The notes beneath the pieces were generated by a model that made no database searches, was not told where the DNA came from, and saw only the letters and a list, made by a program, of their open reading frames with translations. Source: UBA5009 sp038043185 (GTDB taxonomy: Bacteria > Bdellovibrionota > Bdellovibrionia > Bdellovibrionales > Bdellovibrionaceae). Taken from it: a DNA stretch of 64,000 nt. This document shows positions 44,189 through 53,547 of this stretch, in pieces (positions within the stretch are counted from its first letter, which is position 1; every line of letters begins with the position of its first letter). A program made the translations under genes and the position numbers. The stretch lies in NCBI GenBank assembly GCA_038043185.1, contig JBBTCO010000019.1, positions 14,015-78,014 on the forward strand. Direction: 5' to 3'.

Positions 44189-45246
44189 TAAACTGGGCTA
44201 CTTGATTGTGTAGAGATTTGAAGTTTTATCTTCATAAAGAAGTCCCTGGTAGGGACTTTGCTCTTTCGTTATGACGTGATTATCAAATGCATCCACTGCG
44301 AAAATGAAAATATAACTTCCGAAAATAGTCTGAACATCGTTCGTATCGGAAAATACTACCGCACTTCTGATTCAACTTCTGTGCAACGTTACCAGTGTAA
44401 GAAATGTTTAAAATCTTTTTCCACTGCAACCCTTCAGCCTTGTTATTCACAAAAGAAACGTCATAAAAATGAAATGCTCAGGCGCCTCCTATGTTCCGGA
44501 GTTTCTCAGCGGCGAGCCGCTAGACTTTTATCTCTAGCCAGAAAAACTGTTGTTAGAAAGTTTATCTTTTTAGGTATTCAGGCCCAAGAAATTCTACGAG
44601 CGTCCAACTTGTCACTTCCTTCTTGTGACACTATTGAATTTGACGATATGGAGACCTTTGAACACAGCAAGTGTAAACCCCTCTCAATTACTCTAGCAGT
44701 TGAATTTAAAACACGGCGCATCTTAGGCTTTGAAGTGTCACAAATGCCTGCTAAAAGCATTCTTGCTCGAATTGCCGTTAAAAAGTATGGTCCAAGAAAG
44801 GACCTGCGTTTTTTTGGACGAAGAAAGCTCTTTAAAGACATTAAAACTTTAATCCATCATAATGCTCTTATAAAATCAGATCAAAACCCTCACTATCCAA
44901 AAGACGTGATGAGACATTTCCCAAAAGCCTCTCACGAAACGTTTAAGGGTCGGAGGGGTTGTATTGTGGGCCAGGGCGAGCTTAAGAAGATAGGATTTGA
45001 TCCGCTGTTTAGTTTAAACCACACTTGTGCGATGTTTCGGGCCAATGTGAATAGATTATTTCGAAGAACCTGGTGCACATCAAAAAAACCAGAACGGCTG
45101 AGCTATCATTTGGCTATTTATGCTGTTTATCACAATCAAAACTTAAAAACGGCTTAAGTTTCAAATTTCTATTTTAGATTTATAATTAATAAATTTAACC
45201 AGTCTAAAAAATCATATGCAAATCAACACTTAAGTAGCCCAGTTTA
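44189..45246 (+). mobile_element. Complete IS1-like insertion sequence, 1058 bp
   Basis: Ends are inverted repeats: TAAACTGGGCTACTT at 44189-44203 and its exact reverse complement at 45232-45246. Nine-bp duplications AATAAATTT flank both ends without extra bases. One transposase gene fills it. A 7-bp hairpin AGTCCCT-GGT-AGGGACT (44241-44257) sits right before the transposase start, a common way to block outside translation. It inserted in the 4-nt gap between two convergent stop codons, sparing both genes. Confidence 0.93.
44258..45157 (+). CDS. IS1-like transposase
   Basis: 299 residues, start TTG 44258 or GTG 44276. Zinc ribbon with CIHC and CKKC, a helix-turn-helix (GVSQRRAARLLSL), then a DDE-type catalytic core: Asp in EFDDMET, Asp in KSDQNPHYP, and the IS1-like C-terminal block RLFRRTWCTSKKPERL. 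Where IS1 has the third acid (ERNN), I read LNHT, so the third catalytic residue may be Asn or lie elsewhere. The 9-bp target duplication agrees with the IS1 family. Confidence 0.82.
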   Translation: MLFRYDVIIKCIHCENENITSENSLNIVRIGKYYRTSDSTSVQRYQCKKCLKSFSTATLQPCYSQKKRHKNEMLRRLLCSGVSQRRAARLLSLARKTVVRKFIFLGIQAQEILRASNLSLPSCDTIEFDDMETFEHSKCKPLSITLAVEFKTRRILGFEVSQMPAKSILARIAVKKYGPRKDLRFFGRRKLFKDIKTLIHHNALIKSDQNPHYPKDVMRHFPKASHETFKGRRGCIVGQGELKKIGFDPLFSLNHTCAMFRANVNRLFRRTWCTSKKPERLSYHLAIYAVYHNQNLKTA

Positions 45247-45255
45247 AATAAATTT
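45247..45255. other. Target site duplication, right copy (AATAAATTT)
   Basis: Matches the left copy at 44180-44188. It directly precedes the stop codon of the next minus-strand gene. Confidence 0.9.
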
Positions 45256-46383
45256 TTAGTCTGCTATGGCCATTCCCGAGATACACTTCGTATCAATGCC
45301 ATAATTATAAAATGGCACTGAACCCACTCGAGCCAAAGTTTTTAGTGTGCTGTTATAAGTAAATTTTTCGATAGCGTAGTTAACCACAGTGGTGGCCGTG
45401 CTAATGCCTGTCGAAACGTACAGCTCATTTGTTGCTGAATCAAAAGTCATAGCTGAAATTCCATAAAGCAAATAAGGATAAGTCGAAGGATAAAGATTGG
45501 AATCATAAATGACGGTGGCGTTATTGATCACACCGCTTGTTTCGTTAACATCATAAACATAAATGCTATTGAGGCTGGCCGTAGTGGCGTTTCCTGCATA
45601 AGCCACAATCAGTTGATTGCTAGCAGCGACATAGGCCATAGCCGTTGGAAATGCAGTGGCGACAGGAGCATTCAGAGGAGCTGTTAAAAGACAATTAGCA
45701 GCGGTAGAATAGCCTCCGGCGGAAATCAGTGAAAGTCGATTGTTCGCGGCCACTGCATTTGAAAAAACAATATTGCCATTATTTAAAGTAATCATGCTGG
45801 TCATTAAGGCATTGGCAGCTCCACAGTTTGCAGCCAAAGCTGTTGGGATAAAGGGAGCGCCAACTCGCACGCCCTGACTATTCACTTTTTCCATAATGGT
45901 ACCTTTGCTGACAAGAAATCCACCGTCCGAAGTTTTAAATATCTGGCGAAGGGCAGCGCTCAAAATAGTCGTGTTGGAAGTTAAGGTTATGCGGTTCCCG
46001 CCGGCTTTTGGTACGAGTTCAATACGACGTCCTGCTGTCGCATTTTCGACTAAGACATGAATTGAACTGGAATCATTATTAACTAAACCTGCTGGTGAAT
46101 CACCAGCATTTGCAGGCACAGCATTGTAATCAGCGATCTTTGAATCAAAGATCCCGGTAGTAGCATTTATACGGAAAATTAAGTTAGAAGCCGTAGTAGT
46201 CGAAAAAGTGGTGTTACCCCCAGAGTAACAAGCGCCGCTGGCGACATAAAGATATTTTGGCGAACTAACCGGAGGAGTGATGGCTACCTCAACTGCGGTA
46301 TCATCAGGCTTTTTTGTACAACTTAGGCTAGTTATGAAAATGCAAAAATAGAAGAAATACTTGAGGACTTCGGAAACATTCAT
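45256..46383 (-). CDS. Lipoprotein of unknown function, possible beta-propeller
   Basis: 375 residues. Lipobox with Cys22 in TSLSC. The mature part is rich in short beta repeats (YLYVASG, IVFSNAVA, ELYVSTGIST), as in beta-propeller proteins that list values along a ring. No family recognised. It is the gene that the IS element did not cut: its stop lies right next to the right target duplication. Confidence 0.7.
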   Translation of the reverse strand: MNVSEVLKYFFYFCIFITSLSCTKKPDDTAVEVAITPPVSSPKYLYVASGACYSGGNTTFSTTTASNLIFRINATTGIFDSKIADYNAVPANAGDSPAGLVNNDSSSIHVLVENATAGRRIELVPKAGGNRITLTSNTTILSAALRQIFKTSDGGFLVSKGTIMEKVNSQGVRVGAPFIPTALAANCGAANALMTSMITLNNGNIVFSNAVAANNRLSLISAGGYSTAANCLLTAPLNAPVATAFPTAMAYVAASNQLIVAYAGNATTASLNSIYVYDVNETSGVINNATVIYDSNLYPSTYPYLLYGISAMTFDSATNELYVSTGISTATTVVNYAIEKFTYNSTLKTLARVGSVPFYNYGIDTKCISGMAIAD

Positions 46384-46542
46384 TATATCCCCCTTGAGCT
46401 AACTATAAATGAATAGTGAGCTACCTATGTAGATCAGGTATCGTATGTTATCGGTTAAATATTAAAATACTTTAATATTCGGACAAAAAAACGTCTCAAA
46501 ACGCGTCATTTGAACAACGTGTAGTGCTGTAAGTTTAAGGAT

Positions 46543-47352
46543 TTAGGCTGGTTTTTTTTGCATATTTTTTTGATAGCTTAAATAAGCTTCGATCATGGCT
46601 TCCAGTTGCTTGATTGCTTTTGCTTCGGGATTTACAAACATAAGACGTTTAGGATCTCGAAAATCACCAACGACTTTACCATTGAAATACAATCGACTTT
46701 TTTTAACATCCGGTTCAAATCTATTTACAAAAATTAAATCAAAAGGGGCATTTAAAAAATCTCGAGGCATTGGATCTTGCAAAAGGGTACCACCTAAAGA
46801 GAGATTATCGGAAAAGGTTTTAAAAGTTTTTCCTGTTTTGGAAACAATGATGATTTCCATTTTAAAATTATGTCGAGGTTCACCACGACGATCTGCTTCC
46901 GTGCCTTTTTGTGTTGGTGCAATGTTTGAGATTTTTAATTTAAGATCAATCTCGTCGGCTTTAAAGTCGGGGTGATAGTAGCCATAATCGCTTGTTTTTT
47001 GTGGTAGTTCGACCGCCACTTTGGTGTAAATCATTCCCGCGGTATCCGTGAGGTCATTCAACGAGACCGTATTATCGTCAATTTCGGTGTTTCCTGATTT
47101 TAAACTAAGTTCTTCGATATTTTCGATAACATGTGTCGTTTCTGGAGCTGTCATAAAATAGGTTTGCTCTGTTTCTAAGAATTGTTTGAGTGGAACCCAC
47201 TCCTTCCAGCCTGGTGTCCATATTAAATAGCGATCGGGTTCTTTATTCATCAAACCTAAAAGAGTGGATTGTGCTTGAACTAAGCCAAGAGCTTTGGACT
47301 TTTTCTTTTTTGTTTTGTCGTAAAAAACCCAAATTTTTCCAAAGGATTTCAT
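46543..47352 (-). CDS. PilZ domain protein with N-terminal GYF-like module
   Basis: 269 residues. The N-terminus (IWVFYDK through WKEWVPL) looks like a GYF_2-type module. A PilZ domain follows from about 155: RRGEPRHNF is the RxxxR cyclic di-GMP motif and DNLSLGG the DxSxxG motif. It probably reads cyclic di-GMP, as made for example by the GGDEF protein at 38 kb. Partners unknown. Confidence 0.87.
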   Translation of the reverse strand: MKSFGKIWVFYDKTKKKKSKALGLVQAQSTLLGLMNKEPDRYLIWTPGWKEWVPLKQFLETEQTYFMTAPETTHVIENIEELSLKSGNTEIDDNTVSLNDLTDTAGMIYTKVAVELPQKTSDYGYYHPDFKADEIDLKLKISNIAPTQKGTEADRRGEPRHNFKMEIIIVSKTGKTFKTFSDNLSLGGTLLQDPMPRDFLNAPFDLIFVNRFEPDVKKSRLYFNGKVVGDFRDPKRLMFVNPEAKAIKQLEAMIEAYLSYQKNMQKKPA

Positions 47353-47446
47353 CGAGAGACACCTCGTGCTTTTTATCGGCGTAATTAAAAGACAGATTAG
47401 ACCAGGACTGAATTTAAGAGACTTCCGTGCTGGGCAAATAACTAGG

Positions 47447-48421
47447 CTAAACTTTTAGACAGGAGATCTGGTGAATTTTATCTCGATTTTTAAGTTCAGG
47501 CTCATTCATTTTACAAGTGGAATCCGCAAGGTAGCATCGGGGATGAAATTGACAACCTGTGGGAGGATTCAGCGCACTGGGGACATCTCCTTTTAGGATA
47601 ATCCGTTCTTTATTTTTTAGGGCGCGTGGATCAGGTTGGGGAGCTGCGGAAAATAGGGCTTTGGTATAGGGATGGAGAGGGCAATTGTAGAGGTCATCCG
47701 AGCTTGAAGATTCAACGATCTTTCCTAAATACATTACGGCGACTTGATTTGAAACATGTTCAACAACTTTCAAATCATGGGCAATGAATATATAAGTAAG
47801 ACCAAGTTGCTTTTGTAACTTCATCAGTAAATTTATCACTTGAGCTTGAACAGAAACATCCAGAGCTGAAACGGCCTCATCGCAAATAATCAACTCTGGT
47901 TCAACGGCCAAAGCGCGCGCAATGCCAATGCGTTGGCGTTGGCCTCCTGAAAATTCATGAGGATAGCGACCTGCATGTTCGGTTCTTAAGCCAACCATTT
48001 CTAAAAGATCAAAGACTCGTTGTCGGCGAGCTTGGTCTTTGTGCAAAATGTTGTGGATAAGCAAAGGCTCTTCAATAATCGAAAAAACGGTCATGCGCGG
48101 ATTAAGACTGGAAAATGGATCTTGGAAAATAATTTGAAGTTTTCTTCTTAATTTTCGAAGTTCCTCACCGGTGACATGGGTGATATCTTGGCCATGATAC
48201 AAAATTTTTCCTTCATCCACGTCATGGAGGCGGATCAAACATCGCCCTAAAGTCGATTTTCCACAGCCTGACTCACCAACTAGGCCCAAGGTTTCGCCTT
48301 TTCGGACCTGAAGACTGACACCTTGAACTGCTTTTACTTTCGCTATTTCGCGGGAAAAAAATCCACCTTTAATAGGAAAAGATTTTACAATATTTTGTGC
48401 ATCTAAAAGAATTTCGCTCAT
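47447..48421 (-). CDS. Peptide ABC transporter ATPase (DppF-like)
   Basis: 324 residues. Walker A GESGCGKST, Q-loop FQDPFSSLNPRM, signature FSGGQRQRIG, Walker B LIICDEAVSALD, and C-terminal oligopeptide-type HPRCYLADSTCK. Shares a 4-nt overlap with the next ATPase gene. Expected partners are the permeases at 28.6-30.6 kb, which have no ATPase next to them. Confidence 0.93.
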   Translation of the reverse strand: MSEILLDAQNIVKSFPIKGGFFSREIAKVKAVQGVSLQVRKGETLGLVGESGCGKSTLGRCLIRLHDVDEGKILYHGQDITHVTGEELRKLRRKLQIIFQDPFSSLNPRMTVFSIIEEPLLIHNILHKDQARRQRVFDLLEMVGLRTEHAGRYPHEFSGGQRQRIGIARALAVEPELIICDEAVSALDVSVQAQVINLLMKLQKQLGLTYIFIAHDLKVVEHVSNQVAVMYLGKIVESSSSDDLYNCPLHPYTKALFSAAPQPDPRALKNKERIILKGDVPSALNPPTGCQFHPRCYLADSTCKMNEPELKNRDKIHQISCLKV

Positions 48422-49395
48422 GAAAGCCCCTCACTCAGTGGGAAATGACAGGCATAGGCACGTTGATCATTCACGCTGGTCAGATCGGGTTCACTTTTTT
48501 GACAGTGAGCTTGAGCTTTTTCGCAACGATTCTGAAAGCGGCAGCCGACAGGCAAATGTAAAAGATCAGGAATTAATCCAGGAATTGTTTTTAGTTCTTC
48601 TTTGCGATTTTGAAAATAAGGTATCGAATTCAATAATCCCTTGGTGTAAGGATGTCGGGTTTCATAAAAAATTTGATCAACCTTACCAATCTCGGTAATT
48701 TTTCCAGCATACATAACAATCACGTCATTGCAGCTTTCAGCGACAATACCTAAATCATGAGTGATAAGAATTAGGCCCATATTATTTTTTTGCTGAAGCT
48801 CTTTCAAAAGATTCAAAACTTGTGCTTGAATCGTCACATCCAAGGCGGTGGTGGGTTCATCAGCAATAAGTAAATCCGGCTGACAACTGATTGCAATGGC
48901 GATCATGACCCTTTGTCTTTGCCCCCCAGAAAGTTGATGAGGGTAATCATACATGCGTTTTTCTGGAGTTGGAATCCCGACCTGTTGAAACAGATCAATG
49001 GTTTTTAAACGCGATTCGGTTCGGGTCATCGTCGGAAAATGTGTAAGCAGAGTTTCGATGACTTGTTCACCAATCGTCAAAAGGGGATTTAACGAAGACA
49101 TAGGTTCTTGGAAAATCATCGCAATTTTTTTACCACGTACTTGGCGCTGCTGTTCCGCATTTAGGCTAAGAAGGTCTTTTCCTTGAAAAAGAATTTGTCC
49201 CGAACGAATCCGGCCGGGAGCGCTAATTAATTGTAAAAGTGATAATGCGGTTACAGTTTTCCCACATCCGGATTCGCCCACGATGGCAAGGGTTTGGCCT
49301 TTTTCTATTGAAAAGCTAATGTCATCTACAGCAAGAATTTTTCCTTGCTCTGTGGTGAATTCAACTTTCAAATTTTTCACTTGCAGAAGTTTCAC
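48418..49395 (-). CDS. Peptide ABC transporter ATPase (DppD-like)
   Basis: 325 residues. Walker A GESGCGKTV, Q-loop FQEPMSSLNPL, signature LSGGQRQRVM, Walker B LLIADEPTTALD and the Cys-rich tail FQNRCEKAQAHC. Together with the preceding-coordinate gene (DppF-like) forms the two-ATPase module of a dipeptide/oligopeptide transporter. Confidence 0.93.
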   Translation of the reverse strand: MKLLQVKNLKVEFTTEQGKILAVDDISFSIEKGQTLAIVGESGCGKTVTALSLLQLISAPGRIRSGQILFQGKDLLSLNAEQQRQVRGKKIAMIFQEPMSSLNPLLTIGEQVIETLLTHFPTMTRTESRLKTIDLFQQVGIPTPEKRMYDYPHQLSGGQRQRVMIAIAISCQPDLLIADEPTTALDVTIQAQVLNLLKELQQKNNMGLILITHDLGIVAESCNDVIVMYAGKITEIGKVDQIFYETRHPYTKGLLNSIPYFQNRKEELKTIPGLIPDLLHLPVGCRFQNRCEKAQAHCQKSEPDLTSVNDQRAYACHFPLSEGLS

Positions 49396-49430
49396 TGGAC
49401 TTTTCCATCACTTTCGCCTGTGATCGTTTC

Positions 49431-50093
49431 ATGCGGACAATAAAAAATCAACGTCAGCTTGAATATGAAGAGTCCTTATTTAAGGGCTCGGACCCCTTGT
49501 TCCATTTGGCGCGGCAACAGGCACAAAAACTTGGCTTGTTGGGAATTTCCATATCCTTTTCAGAGGCTTCGCTTCTGCGCATGTTAGTCCAGTTAGCCAA
49601 TTGCAAAAAATTTATTGAAATTGGAACCTTAACTGGTTTTTCTGCATTAGCCATCCTGGAAGGTTTAAGTGAGAAGGGTCAATTGTGGACTTTTGAAAAG
49701 AATCCTCAGCACGCGAAAATAGCGAAGGAAATTTTGCACCAAGCCACAGATAAAAGTGGAAAAACGGTTTCTGTTATCGAAGGTGATGCGGAAGTTCAAT
49801 TAAATTCCATAGTCAATGAAGGACCTTTTGATGGAATATTCATTGATGGCAATAAATCAGCTTATTTAAAATATTTAAATTGGGCTGAGGTAAACATAAA
49901 AAAGGGCGGCTTGATCATTGCTGACAATGTTTTTTTAGAAGGTGGCGTTTGGGGGGATCCCACTGAAAAATTTAAAAGTAAACAAATTGAAGTAATGAAA
50001 GAATTCAATTGCCAAGTCAGTGACAAAAGTAAATATAGTTTTTCGTTAGTAACTACGAGCGAGGGTTTGATCATCGCTAAAAAACGAGATTAA
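49431..50093 (+). CDS. SAM-dependent O-methyltransferase (class I, caffeoyl-CoA OMT-like)
   Basis: 220 residues. SAM motif EIGTLTGFSALA and acidic IDGNKSAYLKYLNWA with IIADNVFLEGGVW, all typical of the small, Mg2+-dependent O-methyltransferase family (YrrM-like). Divergent from the ATPase genes. Substrate may be a catechol, tRNA or small molecule. Confidence 0.87.
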   Translation: MRTIKNQRQLEYEESLFKGSDPLFHLARQQAQKLGLLGISISFSEASLLRMLVQLANCKKFIEIGTLTGFSALAILEGLSEKGQLWTFEKNPQHAKIAKEILHQATDKSGKTVSVIEGDAEVQLNSIVNEGPFDGIFIDGNKSAYLKYLNWAEVNIKKGGLIIADNVFLEGGVWGDPTEKFKSKQIEVMKEFNCQVSDKSKYSFSLVTTSEGLIIAKKRD

Positions 50094-50172
50094 ATTTTCT
50101 CAAAATGGTACATTTATTCTAGAAAATTCATCCTAAACTTCATAATTCCGTTGCTAGGAGTTACACTTAAAG

Positions 50173-50286
50173 ATGAAGTTAAAGTTTCTCTTAGTTGAAG
50201 ACGAACTGAGTTTGGGGTGGAATCTTGAGAAAAAGAAATACAATTTTATTTGCTCTAATTTCTTTGATGTGTCCCCTTACATTTAA
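50173..50286 (+). pseudogene. Remnant of a response regulator gene start
   Basis: ATG 50173 with GGAG about 12 nt upstream begins a 37-codon frame. Residues 1-18 read like the first strand and acidic pocket of a receiver (KLKFLLVEDELSLG), then the sequence changes to unrelated residues and stops at 50284-50286. It overlaps the next gene in another frame. Probably the 5' stump of a lost regulator gene. Confidence 0.45.
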
Positions 50287-51919
50287 TCAATGTTCAAGTT
50301 CGCTCAATACAAATGGTATTAGTACCCTTTCTTCTTCCTCAGAAAATCCAAGCGCCATCAGCCCTAGCAGGGGAAGTGCTATTAAATGCACAACACCAAA
50401 TGTGGGGGCTTCTTTTCCAAGACGGGCTTGGCGATTGACGGGATCCCAGTACATTAACTCTGTTAAGTCTGCATTTGCTTCTGTCCAAAGTGTTACCAAC
50501 CCTTTTAGAGTTGAAGCTGTTACTGGCGCTTTTAGAAACAATTCAGATGGACTAAACATTGGTTTGCAATTGACTGCAGATTTAATTGCCGAAAATGAAA
50601 AAATAGGAGCTGCAGCGGTATCTGGATTAGTGACAGCCTATCCTTGCTTAGCTAGCACGATTAATTTGACTTGCAGTAACAGTGTTGTTTCGAGTGTCGT
50701 TTCAAGTTTATTTAGAAGACCTATAACGGCAACTGAGCTTAGCACTTATTCTCAATTTTTAATGTCGGAAGCTTCGTTGTATGGCAATACGGATGGAATA
50801 TCAGCTTTCGTTCAGGCGAGCCTACTTTCGCCAAATTTTTTATTTCGGTATGAAATTGGGGATCGTTTAACTGGTATTTTAGACCCCTATGAAAAAGCGG
50901 CTTTAATTTCTTTTTCTGCTGCGGATAGTGCTCCTGATGCGGAACTTATGGATGCCGCAAAAAATGGCGCTTTGAAAACAACTGCACAAATTAAAAGCCA
51001 CTTTATTCGCTTAGCAAAGAAAAGTAATCGATATGAAACACTTATCGATTTCTTACAACAGTATTTACATTACAGTGCGATAACGACAAAAACAAAAGAC
51101 CCAGCTTTATTTCCTAATTTTAATGTGAATGTCGCGAAAGCCTTAGTTGCTGAAACCGACGCCTTAGTTATCGACATGATGCGGTCAGGTACGGGTACTA
51201 TAAGTGAATTGTTATCAACGGATAATGTTATGGTTCAGCCTTTGACCGCCAGTATATATGCAAAAAATGCCTCAAGTTTACCTGCGGGAACGATGACAAA
51301 AATAAAAGATTCAAGTCGAGCGGGAATTTTGACTCAGCCTAGTTTTTTAGCTTCACATGGAGGAACTAAAAATTCGAGTCCGGTGCAAATTGGTAAGTTG
51401 ATCCGCACTGAAATATTGTGTGGAAAGTTGGGAAGGCCACCCGTAGATCCGCCAACGCTGGATGCAATTCCTGAAACAAGTTTTCCTACCCAAAGGGAGC
51501 GACTTACTGCCCTTCATTCCAAGGGGACCTGTTACGGATGTCATAGATTAATGGATCCCATCGGTCTTGGCTTCGAAAATTTTGATGCGGTAGGAGCTAT
51601 TCGTACGACTGAAAATGGTTATCCAATTGATGATAGCGGTGAAATTACATATACGAATTCAGCATTAGATGGAGCTTTTAATGGTGGTGCAGAACTAGGA
51701 AGGCGACTAGCGAGCTCTGAGGTTGTGCAATCTTGTATTATGAAAAAATCTTTTCAGTTCATTGCAGGTCAAGTTGGCGATACCGGCAGTGATTGTTTTA
51801 TTGAACAGGTTCGAAAAGCAAATAATAATACAACAGATAAAGCAGATATCGTTGGGGTTTTCGCAGATATTTTTACTGAATTTTTACTGGCACCCCGTTT
51901 TGGAACTTTAGAGAATTAA
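50225..51919 (+). CDS. DUF1592/DUF1588/DUF1585 domain lipoprotein
   Basis: 564 residues, start TTG 50225. Lipobox Cys23 in TFNQCSS. Domain order matches the Planctomycete/Myxobacterial family: SLFRRPITATEL (DUF1592), SRAGILTQPSFLASHGG and GKLGRPPVDPP (DUF1588), and CYGCHRLMDPIGLGFENFDAVG (DUF1585; CxxCH could bind heme c). These are found next to DUF1552 genes, as here (next gene). Function not known. Confidence 0.85.
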   Translation: MRKRNTILFALISLMCPLTFNQCSSSLNTNGISTLSSSSENPSAISPSRGSAIKCTTPNVGASFPRRAWRLTGSQYINSVKSAFASVQSVTNPFRVEAVTGAFRNNSDGLNIGLQLTADLIAENEKIGAAAVSGLVTAYPCLASTINLTCSNSVVSSVVSSLFRRPITATELSTYSQFLMSEASLYGNTDGISAFVQASLLSPNFLFRYEIGDRLTGILDPYEKAALISFSAADSAPDAELMDAAKNGALKTTAQIKSHFIRLAKKSNRYETLIDFLQQYLHYSAITTKTKDPALFPNFNVNVAKALVAETDALVIDMMRSGTGTISELLSTDNVMVQPLTASIYAKNASSLPAGTMTKIKDSSRAGILTQPSFLASHGGTKNSSPVQIGKLIRTEILCGKLGRPPVDPPTLDAIPETSFPTQRERLTALHSKGTCYGCHRLMDPIGLGFENFDAVGAIRTTENGYPIDDSGEITYTNSALDGAFNGGAELGRRLASSEVVQSCIMKKSFQFIAGQVGDTGSDCFIEQVRKANNNTTDKADIVGVFADIFTEFLLAPRFGTLEN

Positions 51920-51938
51920 TTTTTATCGGAGCATTGTG

Positions 51939-53390
51939 ATGAGCAAATTATTGAAGCGACGTGAATTTATTCAAAGAATGGGATTAACGACAGGAAGTTT
52001 TCTGCTGAATCCAATTTTGGATACGCTTATTGGTGAAGCTTGGGGTCAGGCTATTACTAAAAAACGTATATTAATTTACACAACGGGTGGATTCATGTGG
52101 CCGGAATGGACAGCGACTGGCGGTTCAAATCCCAATTTTACTTTGCCTTACATCCTTTCACCACTTGAGCCATTTAAAAAAGATCTTTTGGTACTTCGTA
52201 ATCTTTATTGTGATGTCTATCCTTATTTCCATGGAAATCTTTTTGGTACTCTGAGTGGCTATCCTTGTTTGGGTGCTAACTTTGCCGATGTTCAAGCTTA
52301 TAAAACCTGCAGGCCGGGTGGACCTACGATTGATACTCTTTTATCAAATGAACTTGGTGGAGGAACACGCCAAAAAGAAATGGTGATTACAAATACGGCT
52401 GGTGCCGATTTAGCAAATGGCGTTGGACTTGCGTATGCACGTGATCAAATTAAGCCCGCTCTTAATGATATAAATCAAATTTTTAGCACTTATATTTCTG
52501 GTATTTCAGCCCCAGCCCCAGCGCCTGGGGTAGATCCCCAAAGAGGCCTTAAAATTAAAAAAGGTATTTTGGATTTTGCGCTTTTAGATATTAAAAAAGC
52601 TTATCGTGGATTGGCTAGTCCCGAGAAGAATAAATTTGAACAATATCTGGCCTCGGTAAAAGATATTAATGATAGGCTTCAAATAACTTCAAATCCTCCA
52701 TCGACAAGCGTGCCATCGACCTGTGGCGGATATAAATTGCCATCAACAGGGACAGGATTAAATGGTAAAGCTTATCCGGCGATATATCCTTATGCCCTAA
52801 ATCGGCCAGGAACTGGCTTTTGTGGGAATGAATATGTAATGGCCGATATGGTGGCCTTAGCTTTAGCTTGCGGAGCAACTCGCCATGCGACCTTTGCATC
52901 TCACTACAGTGGAACACATCAAGCATTTCCAGATATTGGTGTGCCCTATAATATTCATGAACAATTAGGCCACTACATATTAAACGGAGTGCCAGATCCA
53001 GCTTCTCCGGTTCCACCTGGATTTACGGTTCCTATGGCTGTTCAGGCGGGAAAAGATATATTAAAATTTCATGCTGATGTATTTGCAAAAATTTATTCTA
53101 AATTAAAAAATACTCCTGAAGGTAACGGAACTGCGGCTGATAATACTGTCTTACTTTGGTTTAGCGACATGGGTGGGGCCCATCACGATGGTCATTATGG
53201 TTTTACTGGCATCATGTTAGGAAATGCGGGGGGTGCCTTAAGATCTGGGAATTCGTACACCTATAACCGCAGACAATATTCAATGTGCCAGCTTTATCTT
53301 ACGCTTGCGAAAGCTATGGGCAGTAACATAACTCAGGTTGGTAATGGAACTAATCCAGGCAGTACGGTAATTCCTGGGATTCTTACCTAG
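51939..53390 (+). CDS. DUF1552 domain protein with Tat-type signal
   Basis: About 483 residues from ATG 51939 (GGAG 7 nt upstream; GTG 51936 also possible). N-terminus has twin arginine KRREFIQRMG followed by a hydrophobic stretch, a Tat-like signal. DUF1552 marks include ILIYTTGG, THQAFPDIG-type region and SDMGGAHHDGHYGF. Always paired with DUF1592/1588 proteins in other phyla; likely a membrane or periplasmic complex. Function unknown. Confidence 0.83.
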   Translation: MSKLLKRREFIQRMGLTTGSFLLNPILDTLIGEAWGQAITKKRILIYTTGGFMWPEWTATGGSNPNFTLPYILSPLEPFKKDLLVLRNLYCDVYPYFHGNLFGTLSGYPCLGANFADVQAYKTCRPGGPTIDTLLSNELGGGTRQKEMVITNTAGADLANGVGLAYARDQIKPALNDINQIFSTYISGISAPAPAPGVDPQRGLKIKKGILDFALLDIKKAYRGLASPEKNKFEQYLASVKDINDRLQITSNPPSTSVPSTCGGYKLPSTGTGLNGKAYPAIYPYALNRPGTGFCGNEYVMADMVALALACGATRHATFASHYSGTHQAFPDIGVPYNIHEQLGHYILNGVPDPASPVPPGFTVPMAVQAGKDILKFHADVFAKIYSKLKNTPEGNGTAADNTVLLWFSDMGGAHHDGHYGFTGIMLGNAGGALRSGNSYTYNRRQYSMCQLYLTLAKAMGSNITQVGNGTNPGSTVIPGILT

Positions 53391-53432
53391 AATTCTCTAA
53401 CTTGTTGAAGGCTCGTTCAGCTGACAAAATAC

Positions 53433-53455
53433 TGAGCACTTTGCTCAAAATTTTT
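53433..53455 (+). terminator. Probable intrinsic terminator after the DUF1552 gene
   Basis: TGAGCA (53433-53438), loop CTT, TGCTCA (53442-53447), then AAA and TTTTT to 53455. A 6-bp stem followed by a short T-run, 43 nt after the stop codon. Confidence 0.5.
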
Positions 53456-53547
53456 CTCAAAATGGAACAACGATGATAAACTGAAACGTTTAGGCTGGCC
53501 TTGTTTTTGTAGGTTAATATTCCGAGAGATTAACTAGGTAAAATCAA

